From Anaspis maculata (lineage: Eukaryota > Arthropoda > Insecta > Coleoptera > Scraptiidae): a DNA stretch of 64,000 nucleotides. The translations under genes and the position numbers were made by a program. The stretch lies in assembly GCA_949128115.1 (NCBI GenBank), contig OX421965.1, positions 59,452,012 to 59,516,011 of the forward strand, read 5' to 3'. The notes below the pieces were generated by a model that had not been told where the DNA came from, made no database searches, and saw only the letters and a list, made by a program, of their open reading frames with translations. Below, in pieces: positions 46,851-60,166 of this stretch; the stretch's first letter is position 1; each line of letters opens with the position of its first letter.

Positions 46851-48791
46851 CACAATGATGTTAATGTTAACGTAACGTAATGGCGATGGTAATGTTAGCA
46901 GGAGAATGTTCACAATGATGTTAACAGAAGAAGAAGTCTTGAAGCGCGCATGCGATTTCACCACTTATGCCAACCAAACTGGATAAATATCTCCAAATCA
47001 CAAATGTCGAATCCATGTGCAAATCCACTTCTCATCACCTATTTGATTTATTTTATATTCTTTTATAACCACACCACACACAAACTACACCAAAATTAGA
47101 AGGCACTCATGGTCGTATATGTATTTCATATAATAGAAAAGCTCTGTTTATTCTCCAGTCAGTAATGTGTAAAATGTCGACGTTGTCAGTTTGATATTTT
47201 TGATTTAATACTAGCGTTTAATAAAACCTCACAAAATCAACGGAAATAAATAAAACTGACCGACGTGAAAGCAAAGAGCATAACAGGTCAAAATAGGTGT
47301 TGTTATTGGGCGACTGGATATCGGTATGAGTGTGGGTGTTGTATTGTTGATTGTTGTGTGCTAGGGTGTTCTAATGTTCGAACGCGAATAATACCTCCGC
47401 TGTTCATATCTGCTGTTTGTATACGAGCATTCGAAACAAACATAGTGCATTGATTTCTTTCTATTCAGGATAAGAACACTCGTACGAATGTAAACAGTGG
47501 GTACAAGTTTTTCGACAAAACTTGTTCGCAAGTCGTCAGACATTTGGAGAATTGCGCGAAAGCTCGTACGAAATCTTTTTCTTGCACCAAATGTGGTATC
47601 AGATACACAAAGAATGACATTTAAAATTCCATTTGTTGATGAATCGAGCCAAAACGCACGGGTGCACAGAGTGTTCGTTCAAGACCATGCACAAGGATTA
47701 CTTGAAACGACACAATTTTCGGACGATCCATCGATTTGGACAAGTTCGAAATTGTGGTAGCTGGGTCCAATTCGTTTTGGTGCCTCGAGTGCCCGTTCCA
47801 GACAAAATACAAAAGAAACTTGGAATCGCAGACAGTGTCAAAACACTTTGCGACCGATCGATTCGAATGGTTCGAGTGCATCAAGTGTTCGTACAAGGTG
47901 GAAGTGTTGGGCTCGCAGGCAACTGTGTTCCATCAAAAATCCCAAACTAGTCACCAACAGTTCGCAAACTGTAAGCAATACGCATGCCGACTGGCTGCTG
48001 CTCGTTGATGGAACAGCAAACCGTCAATCATAGCTATTGGCTAGGTACCTAATTGTTTATCGTTTGGCAGTTTGCAGTTGGAAATAAGCCGTATTTTATA
48101 AATAAAATAAATGAATAATAAAACCACCAATCTAACCTATATCATTTGTGAATATTAACCAGAGAAGACTCGATGCCAAATAGATGTATTCCGCTGCGCA
48201 AGCCCGGACGAGAAGTTTCCGCAAAATCCGCAAACTTTTCTGACCGTCCCGAAACCAGTTTGAGCTGCTGATGGAACAGCGGAGCGGATCGTCAGTCAGA
48301 GGACTGTCCGGGATTTTGATGGAACGTCAAAATCGTATTGCGCATGTCGCTGACGTCCACGGACCGTCAGGGACTGCTGATGGAACAAACTTATCACATT
48401 TAACTGCAGCCCACAACCCACAGCGCAGGCGCAGGAAACAGCTGAATTAGAATTTTTGAATTTCCGAGGTTCCTATTGGTGAATGTTGAGGAACGATGTC
48501 AAAACTCAAAACATCTCATCCGAGATCCCATCCTTCCCAACATTTTATTTTCGTTATTTTCAAGGTTAAGTGAAGGGCACTTTCAATTGTTGAAAGTTCT
48601 ACCATCCTAGTGTCTTCAAATTCACTCTTGGTAATTATTTTTCAATGTTCATATTGGTGGATGTTAAGAAGGGTGGTGTTGACATCGTCTCAAGTTTTCA
48701 TTACAGAAGTACTAACATTACCATTGCCACTAACATGATTGTGAACGTCATCATTTGCCGATAACATTACGTTAACATTAACATCATTGTG
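46851..48791. mobile_element. Possible 1.9-kb inverted-repeat element enclosing a zinc-finger gene relic
   Basis: cacaatgatgttaatgttaa with cgtaacgtaatg (46851-46882) is mirrored at 48763-48791 with a 5-base gap. A second inverted pair (tcacaatgatgttaac at about 46910, taacatgattgtga at about 48731) extends the ends to about 75 bases. No target duplication was found and no transposase seen. Confidence 0.45.
47470..47950 (+). pseudogene. Decayed C2H2 zinc-finger gene fragment, lola-like
   Basis: Fragments of at least three fingers in shifting frames. The first is CTKCGIRYTKND, whose continuation HLKFHLLMNRAKTH is in another frame, so a base change near 47624 breaks it. The second is CTECSFKTMHKDYLKRH ending in RTIH, a good C-x2-C-x12-H-x5-H finger. 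The third is CLECPFQTKYKRNL, in a third frame after a break near 47735, followed by FECIKCSYKVEVL. The pairing of fingers and the CPFQTKYKRNL-type sequence resemble the isoform exons of the insect transcription factor gene lola. A good 3' splice site (tttctttctattcag) precedes the block at 47468-47469, so it was probably a copied genomic exon, not a processed transcript. Now non-functional. Confidence 0.6.
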
Positions 48792-49273
48792 AATAGCCTA
48801 TAAACACACTACAAATCGTAATAAGCCGATGAGCTCTCCCCGTAACGCGTAAAATAAACGTGGGAACGTGGCGATCAATTGTCCCTAAAATGTCAATGTC
48901 AAATTGTAGAATTGTCCGAAGTATTGGGCTATTATTGCCATTATTATGTATATTTATAATAATAATTTCATATTTTAGGTGAGGTTTATGGTATTTAGCT
49001 TAGATTCCATGTAAGCAAGAGAGCAATAATTATTATTGCTTGCAATGTTCACGACACACCATACTAGTGTTACGAGCGGCGATTCTTGTGCATTCTGGAG
49101 AACACCCGGTCTTTCTAGACTCTTCCCATTAGGTCGCAGTGTACAAGTGCGAAGCTCTGGACATTTCCAGAACATACGCGATGGTTTGGCGATTTAAATT
49201 ACGTGGCGACTTCAACGGCCGAGCAGCACACATCTGTCCATTTGGCGGAGGTGCCAGAATCACCGCACGTTGG
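48792..49273. other. Intergenic, no gene seen
   Basis: No coding sequence or RNA gene recognised. Confidence 0.4.
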
Positions 49274-49852
49274 AATAGGTCCTTTCGTTTCGGTTTTTTT
49301 GAGTACGCATGTGTGGCCCGAATTTCATAGTTTCGTACACCAATATTGAAAATGAACACTAAAAAATATTGTAGGGCACCTAAAATTCCACAAATAATTT
49401 GGTTGAATGTTGGATACCATTTTTTATATTCGAAGGAAAATTTTCATTAAAATTAGGTTCCATGATCATTTGTGGAAGTTCAGGAACAACGAAAATGACA
49501 ACAGCGCTCAAAACAACAAGACATCGAGCGTCAACTGTCACTTGTGGCAATTATGATGGCACTGCTCGTTTCTACTTGACCTACATTTTATTTGCTCTTG
49601 TTTTGACAAAAGAACACAACTTGTTGAAAATGGCTGTACCGAGAAGGAAGTTCAAAGAAGCTACGACGAGATGCATTTACGGTGTGTGTAAAAATGACAG
49701 CCAGGAACCAGTAGTTGTTCAGGCGGCTAGACAGAGCATGCAGCTTTGCCAAGTTTCCACATTCACACTGACAGGTACAGGTGTACGAAAGTTTTCAAAA
49801 TCAGGCGTTTGGCTTTTGCACATGCGCACCTGCCCAAACGAAGTAGCCTATT
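49274..49852 (+). mobile_element. Repeat family R4, copy 2
   Basis: Same ends as copy 1 (aataggt...cctatt). An open frame runs through most of the copy (start 49399), including KMAVPRRKFKEATTRCIYGV and the CKNDSQEP block. The C-x4-C pair followed by K-x-DS resembles the start of a THAP domain. Confidence 0.8.
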
Positions 49853-52800
49853 ACACGCGAAATGTGTAGGTTGTCAACCTGATCAAAATTGCATAGTCCC
49901 ATAGTCTAACCAACTTTTAATTTCACGCGGCCCTGATTTATGTGTGCGTCTGGCAAAGCAACCACAGATGCCTAATGTTCGTATCTATCGTTTGGTTCAT
50001 TATAACTTTTTTTGCAATTTTTCAACTGCTTTGGCTGACTTTGCCAAAAATTAAGTGCCGCCAACCGATATTGTGCTACGAGTTGGCAATGTTCGTATCA
50101 TCCAAATTTCGCGAACAGGCGGTCGTTTCTTATGTGAAGCGAGGAGTTTTCAATTTTTCGTACGTGCTTATACGTGCACGCTACGGGCATTATCTCATAA
50201 TTTGGTACAAGAGATGCTGTTGCAAGAGGCAAGACCGAGGGCAAGACACAAAATCCAGTTCATCCATTCTAGAAGTACGTGTCTGAAAGGCGTACTGAAA
50301 TGATAACTAGATGACACATGACAGATATCGCGATTCATTGCAGAAAAGTTGGCCATTCATTCAAAAATTAAAAATCACGGCGATGATACACGACCAACGG
50401 CTTGATTGCTGACTGCTTATCGCTGTTTATGTAGTTACGTAGTTAATAAAGAATTAACTTACGCATAAGGTAATGACTATCGCCTAGGGAAAAATTGGTC
50501 ATTGCAAGCCCTCCAAACAACACGAAATAAGCAAACCGCCGCAGAAAAGCGAGGAATGAAGGAAATATGCACACGAGTGAAAGACACGCTGTATGATGTT
50601 GGTTGTGAACGCTTTTGTTGCTGCTCTACTGTTATCACTTATCACGCTCTTTTCATTACAGTTTCTGGCCGTATCTCTTCAAGACTGGTGAGATATCTTG
50701 TGTGAATCAGATCGATGATGCAAGGTTTACCAGTGTGTATAACCAACAATGTTTGTGAATAACATGGCCACGCATGAAAAAGTAGCATCACTGAAATAAC
50801 GAATTTAGTTGAAAAAAGCATTACATTGTGGTGGCGAGTTCCGTACCTAGACTGACAAGCAATCGTGACTTAGAAGCCAGTGAAGTTCCTTTCGTTATTT
50901 GTTACTGCAAGTTTTGCATTAAAGATGGTCATCAAGTGTATAACGTCACCAAAAAAACTGTTCTTCTCACTTCTCTATTCAATCGACCTCTACGACTCGT
51001 AATCCCATGAAGTCTTATAGGTACAAATAAACGAGTTAACTATCATTAATGGCACCTATCGAGGCCTTTTCTGATTCCCATTTCCCATATGTTACGAAGT
51101 GTGAAATGTGCGACGATATCACCAGTTTCCTTAACGCAAATGCATTCCCATTTGGTACGGTTTTTTCTCGAGATCCCTAAACGGTACACGGTAATGGCCA
51201 TAGGAATATGAGAGCCATTATTTCCTCGCACCTATGGTGTTTGTTTCTTTTTCGGTGCAACATGCGGCATAGCTGTGCGGTGGGTGAAACGATGATGATG
51301 ACGGGGAGTGAGTACATTGTACATAAACAACGCTATTAGGTAAACTGGTGGAAGAAAGATAACAGTCTCGTAAAGCCGATTTACGATGAAATTAATTAAA
51401 CCGGCCGGATCAGATGACGGGGAACAGACATTCAGCGTGAACGCGTGTGTAACTTCTTGCAACGGGTGCTGCTGCAGCGTTTCTCAAAGACGATAAAACG
51501 CATAACTTTTAACGTTGGCTTGGCTAACTGTATTCAAAATGCCACCACCGTCTTCGGAGAATTTCCGGAATTCGATACATTTTCAGTGCACATCACTTCC
51601 TACTCCACTTACATGGCGCAAGACTTGCTTCGCAGGTAAGTACAACGTGCACCGTACACTAGGAATCTTCCCAGGCCAAGTCTGTCCGTGCCCAGGCCAT
51701 AGGACTAACAGAAGATGTTGGGTAATACAGTTTCTTAAATTGAGAAATATGAGATCGATTTATTATTTATTGGAAATCCACGACCGTGAAATTTCAATGT
51801 TGCGTCCAGCAGAAACGGTTATTTTGATTTGCTCTACACAGTCTACACTCTACACATTTATAGGTTATTGTACCGGAGCGTCTGTCCATCTGTTGTCGGC
51901 TTTGCTGCAGGTCTCTGCAGGTATAACTAGAATTGTAGGTTTCTAAGACAAAAAGTACATGGATGGCAATTAGAAACTTGTCGTAATTTCAAGGCTTCGG
52001 GAGGATGAACCTTAGATCCTCAGGATAGGATGAACTCTTTGATAATAATAGCTACTGATTAGGTTCTCATAGATCAGATCCATCGGTGAATAGGCATGAT
52101 AAATCAATATTTTCTTTGAACGGAACGTCAGAAGTAATACATCGATTTTACACTCAGCGGCCACATTTAATACAAGGTTTTTTTTGCGTTAACTGACAAA
52201 CTGACAAACCTGGCATTCGCAGAGGGAAAATTAGCTCATCGTCATGTACCTTCACACAAGACGTTTTGCAGAAGGTGGAGAGAAATAAGGCGAGAAACTT
52301 CTAGATATGGAAGAAGCTTGGCAACAGAAGCAACAAAAGCGTTCATAGTCAATGATATTTACATCGTGTCTTTCGCTTGTGTCCATATTTCCTCTATTTC
52401 ACAGTTTTCCGCGGTGGTTAGCTTGTTTTATGTTATGTGGAAGTGGAAGGGTTCAAATGCTTAGAGTTATTTTTAGCGGGTTGACAAAATGTTTGCCTAA
52501 ATTACGATAAACAACTACAATTTTAACAATTCATTTATGTTTGAAAAACTACTGGATAATCCGAAAATTTTCTTTTTGATTCTCATTCAGCATGCTTCGC
52601 CATTTGAGGTGGTATAACAATTTTTTTGAAGCGATTTGTATGTGATTGCCAAATGTAATAGACTCTAGTCCCCAGTGTATTTTACGAGAAAAATGCAGGG
52701 GTGTTGTGCGAACTAAACTACCACCGGACTGCAGACAACTTTTTTTCTGACAATTCAAACTAACCTCTACTTAATGGTCTCATTGGCACCCCTTATTATT

Positions 52801-52904
52801 GGTCAACCTTATTAGGTTCTTCTCCGCCATTTTATTAGAAAATACAAATTTACATTGTGCACTGTGCTAAAAGATCCTTGATATTGAGAATTAGCCATGT
52901 AACC
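49853..52904. other. Intergenic, no gene recognised
   Basis: Frames of 114 and 143 codons (49942-50286, 51515-51946) show no known domain and no supporting splice context. Confidence 0.4.
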
Positions 52905-53149
52905 ATGATTTATTTCGTGCTTTTGGGAGTCTGCGGATCTGTAGCTCTCTTAAGAAACCACCAACCAGCTAAGAGAAAAAAACATCTTCCTGCAGTCCTG
53001 CACTCACCTCAATCCGAACAAATTTTTGTAGGCTCTAAAGGTTTTAGTCAATTTGAAGACTTGCCTCATTTTGGCCCCTGCATGGTCGCTATTATCTCCA
53101 AAGGTATTTATTTTAATGTTCAAACTAATGTTTGTCAATTTTGTTTCAG
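52905..53149 (+). CDS. Candidate first exon of a secreted Kunitz-like protein
   Basis: The ATG at 52905 has an acceptable context (aaccatg) and opens a hydrophobic signal-peptide-like stretch (MIYFVLLGVCGSVALL). A basic, proline-containing region follows, then LPHFGPCMVAII and YFNVQTNVCQF. The GPC and FNxxTNxC spacing resembles the middle of a Kunitz/BPTI inhibitor domain. The frame reaches a strong 5' splice site (tttcag/gtatgt at 53149), just where the conserved YGGC should be encoded by the next exon. Against this, the first Kunitz cysteine is replaced by phenylalanine, the GPC-to-C spacing is two residues too long, and I could not find the second exon. It could also be a chance frame or a dead exon. 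Confidence 0.33.
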
Positions 53150-55195
53150 GTATGTATCAACTTTCTAAGAAACGCTGATCAAGGTAAATGCACAAAAATA
53201 TAATAATGCACTTAGTAATTACTGGAGCTGTGTAAGTTGACTTGACACTAGCTTTCTGATTTTAACATTGGCTTTGTGGAAAACTAGCACGCAGTGAGAA
53301 TACTTTGAGACCCTAAGCTTCTGGACTTGATGCCCGATTGCACTCAAGGTGATGGTAGTTTTGTAGGTATCTCGTGATCAAGTTTTTAAGGTGAAATAAA
53401 ATGCCAACCCGATTACTTCAAGGAGAAAAATCCAATGGGAAGACAAACTATAGCTTCGAGCGAATATATTCAGATACCAGAGCCCCCGTGAGACAGTCCC
53501 TAGTTTGGCTTGCGGAACACATTTTATCAGATCTTCTTTTTGTCGTCAAAAATAAGCGACAAAAGCAAATGTTACCCTACTTTTGATTCGCTATACAAAA
53601 TAATCGTATGGAGCTACTTTTGTATCCCATATCCCCATCCTCTTCTTTTATTGAAGTCATCGGATTTGCATTTCGTTTTACTTTTAACTTACTCGTTCTC
53701 CAAGAATCCGATGGTACCTGTTTTCACTTGAAGCGTTTTTGATGCTACTGGAAGAGTGGGATAGTAGAATCGGTTTTTGAGGTGTTTTTGAAGTTTGAAG
53801 TGGAACTTGTAATGAAATGTTATCTTGGATAGGTGTTTAGATTCATTTGATGCCGATGAAACGGGAATCACCCAGTGTTAAAAAGTGAGATTGTGTCCTT
53901 GTCATATACGTACGGCCGAGGGAAATAAAAATAAAAACCAGTATGTGTGTTTTTCCATGGGCTGTGGTTGTGGAGTATTCTCTCACCACCACTAGCATCA
54001 TGACGCAGCTATCACTCCTATTATATTGTTACGGAACTTGCTGGAGACCACGACGCGTGAATAAGATACACATTGGCACAATTGGTGGAGGAGCCGTATA
54101 GACCTCTTATTATTCGCCGACAGGCACTGTCCGTTTTGGTCCAGAAATTAAACTTGGAAAGTTGGAAATGCGCCTATTGCTGTTTTGACATTATTTGTGG
54201 AAATGGCTGTTCATTCCCGAACTATGAAATAAAACAGTGTACATATTACATAGTTAGTATGAAAAGTGATATATTTCACACGAGAACAATGAATACACTT
54301 TCAAACGAGTTGTGTATACACTATTTTTCCTACGAGTCCAGAAATTTCAATTTTGGAAAAAATATTTTTAAATATGAGAAATGATTAAACTCGATTTTGA
54401 AAATGCCAATGCATGGGCTCAAACCAAAGTACCTACATCCTTGTATAGCTTTCGAAAGAGACCTAAATGGTGAGATTCTATCAACGAATAAATAAACCCA
54501 CCACAGGGATTGATTCCGCAACGCTTATTTTACCAATTCAACTTCCGTCCTCAAGGCGTTCGAAAGATATAGCTCATCAAAAAATTCGACAAAATACGTG
54601 ATTCACCCTGTTACTTCTAAACGAAAAGCGAAGGAAAAAATTTTAAAGCCAGATCTCAATTGTCTGAAAAAAACTAGACCTACCCTTGAGCTACGTATGT
54701 CGGTTTCCTCGTGCAACACCATGATAGTCTGTTTTTAAATTAGGAGGAATAATTCAAATTTGTCGCGCTAAAAATTACATCTGTAATATGATAAAACCGA
54801 GTCGTTTTTACAAAACAACACGTCACGTGCTGAGCTATTCTAGCCGTCCAAGCTTTTGTTGAAAGTCGAACAATTCAACAGTTTTTTTCTGTTTGAGAAT
54901 GAGACTCGATTCGAAATTCCGTATTCCGTGAATGATTTGGGGCTTTAAATTATTGTGCAAGGTGATATTTATGAATGAATGCTTGGAGAAGAGCATACGC
55001 ATGAGAAAATTACGTGTCGGTGGATAATTGTGGCGGAAAATCTGGAAAATGGCAATTTTGATAAATTTCATAGATGTCTGGATAAACAAGTAGGCTGCGG
55101 GTTTGAAAAAATATCACACATGTGTGATACTTGGTGCTTTCGAAAAATTGAAAACATGTAGAAAACGTAAATTCCATGGGTGGTCGTAGGAAAAC
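53150..55195. other. Intergenic, no gene recognised
   Basis: Searched for the missing half of a Kunitz domain without a convincing hit. A cysteine-rich frame at 54979-55161 (VGCGFEKISHMCDTWC) was considered and not adopted. Confidence 0.4.
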
Positions 55196-55752
55196 AATAG
55201 GTCCCTTCGTTTCGGTTTCTTTGAGTGCGCATGTCTGGCGCGAATTTCATAGTTTCGTACACCTATATTGACAAATAACACTAAAAAATATTGTAGGGCA
55301 CCTAAAATTTCACAAATAATTTGGTTGAATGTTAGATACCATTTTTTATATTCAAAGGAAATGTTTCATTGAAATTAAGTTCAATGATCATTTGTGGAAG
55401 TTCAGGAGCAACGAAAATGGCAACAGAGCTCAAAACACAAAGACATCGGCGCCAACTGTCCCTTGCGACAATTATGATCACACTTCTCGTTTCTACCTGA
55501 CCTACATTTCATTTGCTCATGTTTTGACGAAAGAACACAACTTGTTGAAAATGGCTGTACCGAGAAGGAAGTTCAAAGAAGCTACGACCAGATGCATTTG
55601 CGGTATGTGTAAAAGTGACAACCAGGAACCAGTAGTTGGTCAGGCGGCTAGACAGAGCATGCAGCGTTTGCCATTCAACTGACAGGTGTATCAAAGTTTT
55701 CAAAATTTGGAGCCTTCAAGCATACGCACCTGCCCAAACGAAGTAGCCTATT
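55196..55752 (+). mobile_element. Repeat family R4, copy 3
   Basis: Ends as in copies 1 and 2. A 117-codon frame from 55329 includes MAVPRRKFKEATTRCICGMC, with Cys for the Tyr seen in copy 2. Confidence 0.8.
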
Positions 55753-58700
55753 AGATTTTGAAGGGCATCTGTTATGCAGTTGAAGTTTAAGTTTGGAAAG
55801 CGGTCCTGGATAATGACACCCTCAAATTTCAGGAGTAGGAGTTTCTGGTCGGCCGATGGCTACTTCATTCTGGTACACTCTAAAAAAATCAATCTTTGAC
55901 TTCGACACCTGGCCGATCAGACCAAGTACTTTCACTGGTCCTCGTATAGGTATGAATTTTTACGTGAAGCGTCTCCCGCTGTTCTACTGCCTCGATTAGC
56001 CGGTTCATTGGAACCTGATGCAGGTTGCAGGAAACTAGAGTCTCGGTGAAAGATCTCCCACAGATTAGGAGAGTGAGCAACGTTTTGTTCAGCTAATCCG
56101 TTTCCTGCACTAACGGTTTCGACCGGCAAGAGAACGCGGCCCAGGAGACCAGCAGCAGCACCCGTCGTGACAACTGGCCGATAACGCGTGACGTAACAAA
56201 CCGACCGACGGCGACGTTAGAATTCGTACTTTGCAGTATTTTCATTTACACTACCCGCAGATCCCGCAGGTCCCGTTTGAGAATTTGAATTTAGTATTTT
56301 TATAACCAGAGAGTATATTTGATCGTGGATTTCAGTTTTCAACATTTGGATTTATTCTGAGGCCAAGTTAAAAGCTCATCCGACTGGAGTCGTACAGAGG
56401 AAATGGCTTTATTAAAGGGCAGACCGCGCCGGTTGCGGCTTTCCTTTCCTTTGCGTGTAGGATGTAAGGTAGCAAAGCAAATTTCATAACTTTACATGGA
56501 AGTGCTGTAATTTTGCCACTCCGCTTAGCGCGAGCATCTCAATTTCTCGAGCCGACACTGCACTTGAGCCTTATTAAATAGTAATAACGCAACTTTTATG
56601 TGCCGATCTAAACATCTGGAACATGAGTGAGGAGGTCAGTGCTGTAATGAAGTTACTCGTATAATGATCTCCCGAGACCGCTGCTAAACTCTCGTGTCTT
56701 GAATTATCATGCGACCGTAACACTCTCGACCTTGTTACCAAATGACTTATACCTAACATAATGTACCCGCATTTTCCACGTTACCTTTACTGTACTATTC
56801 CTCCAGCCCTCAAATTTATTGACTTATATAATGTTAATTGAACTACATGACATGGAATGTTATTAGTTTCACAACATTCATTAGCTTTTGAGATTGCATG
56901 AAAAAACTGCTTATCACGACTGTATAATGGATTGAGCCTTGCATTTATTATTTCCGGAAACGCTTTGCCATTTCAAAAATCTTTGACATCAGCAGAGTTT
57001 ATTTAAATTTTGCACAACACCCTCGCTATGATTTATGACGCCTCCTCTCACGTTATTGAAGAAACATCCATCGAAATGGTAGTTCTCGTCGTTTCATCAA
57101 CATTGTCAAAAATAAGTTATTTCGTTGATTGTGTATTGAATATTCATGCAGATGCGCAACGGAACTCTCGTCTCCGGCCGGTCAGGTGACGCCGCAGTAT
57201 GTCCTAGCCGTCATTTTGTAACTTGTCACTTTTTGAAGCTAGATCTTTGACATGGCGATGTTATTAAGCAATTACAGCAACAGCAAAACGCTTGCTGACA
57301 ATGATTTATTTAAGTACGAGCAGAAAGTTGCGGTGCTGTGTTTGTAGTGTGACCAATTTGAGCTGGTGATCCAAAATCTCGACCACAAATTTGGATATGG
57401 TGCCAGAACACAACCCGGGAGGACGTTGCAGATTACTATATTGGTGTTGCCGACAGAAACGTTCTCGCTAAGCAGCTCATAGCCCAACATCATCATAGCC
57501 CATAAAGCATTGGAAGCACATAACCTACCGCATGCAGAAAGTGCTCATTGAAAGCTTTCTAGTCTCTTGTAAACTTTTTGTTGAGCAAATGTCTTCGATT
57601 TATCCGACAAATAAAGATTTTCGCTGCTCAGATAATTCCTACGCTCGATCTCCACGGGATCTCATCACTCCCGGGTTGGCCAAACCGAGTGAAATCGATG
57701 CTCCTATATGCGGGAGTAGATGGCCGAAGAGCCAAACATTGCGCAAACAACCATCTACTGAGTTCTTGAAAACACGAACTCTGCGACACTCTGTTGATGT
57801 GACAATCAGTTTGATTAGCTTCTACAAAATGTCCAATTATTAGGCATTCGACGTCACGCTGATACGTCTTATCCGTGAAATAGTGTGCTTGCCGGCACCA
57901 GTCGAAGCCCCAGTGTTTGGGGGCAACCATTAAACATCCAGGCACCACTTTGCGGCTCGGTAAGCCCGGTTGGTGGGGCACAATCACTGAATCAACTTAG
58001 TGTTTCAGTGCAGGGGCAACTCAACCTATGATAATAATGAATGAAATTGACGACAAATAAGGTAAAAGCAATAAGATCTCATGGAGACACCCTCCTACAT
58101 TATGCATTAGTCTCGCGTATCTGGCAGTTGATGAAAATGCAACGAAAATTAATTAATTTAGCTGCATCATCGCCCACACATAAACATACAACACTGCTCT
58201 AGCACAAAATCAATACCTCTAGCTGAAAGTGTAAGGTTTAATAAAATTTGCACCGGACGGATAACAGAGTGCCACTCCAACGAAAACTGTTGAAATGATA
58301 ATGAAAATGAACGTGAAAGGTCAAATTCCTGGAAAATATGCGCCGTTTGAAAAAAACGAGGGATGTGTTTGACTTGCCCGTTCTCTCGCAGCGAAAACAT
58401 TGCTAACTACATTTGATCAAGCTTTTCAAACAATTCTCAAACCGTGTGTTGTATTCACACTTTATTTGCACACTGAAAACTGGAAAGCACGCACCGTCCA
58501 CTCTAATTAATTGCTCTTCCGGAAAACTGACTAAATTTCCTGCATATCTGACCCGGTCCAATCTCCTGCTGAAAATTGGCCTGGGCGTCTCTTTCGATAA
58601 TTACATCCAGACTTTGATGTCGTAAAATTCACACACAAACGTGAAAATGTTGCCGTTGTGCGGTGGCATATTCGGATGATTGATATAGTGCTAGGTGTGG

Positions 58701-59129
58701 GCGGCTTTCGGGAGGGTTAGAAATGAAAATGGACATCGTGCTCAGTGGGCGATGCTTCTTAGTACTGTCAGCGTCAGCCTTTCATAAAATGACGTGTTGC
58801 TTGCTGGAAATACCCAGTTAGGTAGAAAGAAAGTAAGACGAAACTGTGAAGGAGCAATAGCCAAGTTCCAACAAAGATGACCTTTATTTATTTACACACT
58901 CAATAATAGTTCATCGTTGCGTAAAAGTGTAAGTCGCGTTCTCCAAAATGCCGAAAAAATAAGGTCTCCACATGAATTCCATTTTTGGAACATCACTTCA
59001 TGGTTATCACGTTTTTTTTTATGTGTCCATATTTCTAATGAAGATCAAAGTTTGAATTTATTTTTGCGCCCAAAAACACGGGTACTTTTGTCACAAGCCC
59101 CGTACTGACGTCACGCCGATAGTGGTTTT
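55753..59129. other. Intergenic, no gene recognised
   Basis: About 3.4 kb. Frames of 103 and 119 codons overlap on opposite strands at 57532-57987 without domains. No RNA gene seen. Confidence 0.4.
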
Positions 59130-59172
59130 TAGCGCACTTCTCCAAACGGGAAGGCGCTTTTGTCCTCGCTTT

Positions 59173-59203
59173 GTCCGTCCGTCCGTCCGTCCGTCCGTCC
59201 GTC
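59173..59203 (+). repeat. (GTCC)n microsatellite
   Basis: About seven perfect gtcc units. Confidence 0.95.
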
Positions 59204-59244
59204 ACAGCATCTAGTCCTAGACGAAAAGGTTTTTGCGAAAAATT

Positions 59245-59965
59245 TTTACTCCATTGGGTAGCTCATGACCTTGTATCCCGAACCAAGAAAAATCTTGACG
59301 AAATAATAATAAACAATGACAATAATAACAATTTAACAATGACGCGGCATCGCCGTTGAATGCTGCATTTCAGAAGCCGGCCTGATCTCGAAAGTTATCA
59401 CATGCGAGGAAGTACCCGATCTTATCATTTTACCATAATACATATGCGGAGTTATATTTAGAGAATGATTTGAACTTTATTTTAATGAAAATTTCACATC
59501 GGTGCGAGGTGCCGATTAGTAGTTATTAATTTTTGAAAATGACTCCGAAACTACGGCTCGGCCGCAAATGATTTATTCGTTGCTTGCTGGTGCTTGATAT
59601 CCTTTCCTCCGAACAAAACGAAATTCAATACAGAAAATATTTCAACTCGAATGGGTAGCTCATGGCCTTGGTACGCGAATCAAGAAAAATTTTGCCGAAA
59701 TAATCATGAACAATTACAAAAATAACATTTTGGTGTAGGGCGGCTTCGCCGATCAAGTGCTGGCATTCGCGGTAAGATGTAGAAAGTTGCGATATGCAGG
59801 CAACTACAATTTCTTAATGAAATACATCACTGCATGTACGGCATTATATTTAGAGAACAATTTGAACTTTCTTTTGACAAAAACCCCACTTCGATCCGAC
59901 CGTTGGGTCAATTGTTATCAATTTTTGAAAACGACCGCAAAGCCACGGCTCGGCGCATATTACAC
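59245..59965 (+). repeat. Two diverged tandem copies of a ~400-base unit
   Basis: gggtagctcatgaccttg at about 59255 recurs as gggtagctcatggccttg at about 59650. Each is followed by aagaaaaat, gacgaaataat or gccgaaataat, aacaat, cggc, tcgccg, and later agagaatgatttgaactt or agagaacaatttgaactt, then acggctcggc. No protein frame is conserved. Confidence 0.75.
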
Positions 59966-60166
59966 GACCCTACAAATTTAAAATCAGACGTGCCGAAATA
60001 GTAATTGAACATTTTGAAATAGTCAATACTAGGTACCTGAAGGATAATGGCACTCAAATTACGAAAGATGTTCGCTCAATAACAAAAAAAAAGTAGGTAG
60101 GTATCACTAAAAATCATGTGACAAGGCTACCATTTTTTCGGTTTTTCGATAAAAAAGAAATGTTCC

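Noticed and set aside
49942..50286. 114-codon frame with a hydrophobic stretch as a membrane protein
   Set aside because: A single hydrophobic run and no recognisable family; overlapping frames of similar length exist.
54979..55161. Cysteine-rich frame (VGCGFEKISHMCDTWC) as the second half of the Kunitz-like exon
   Set aside because: The spacing between cysteines is about four residues too short, the YGGC context is missing and no convincing splice acceptor in the right phase was found.
57532..57987. Overlapping long frames on both strands
   Set aside because: No recognisable protein on either strand; open frames of this size can arise by chance.
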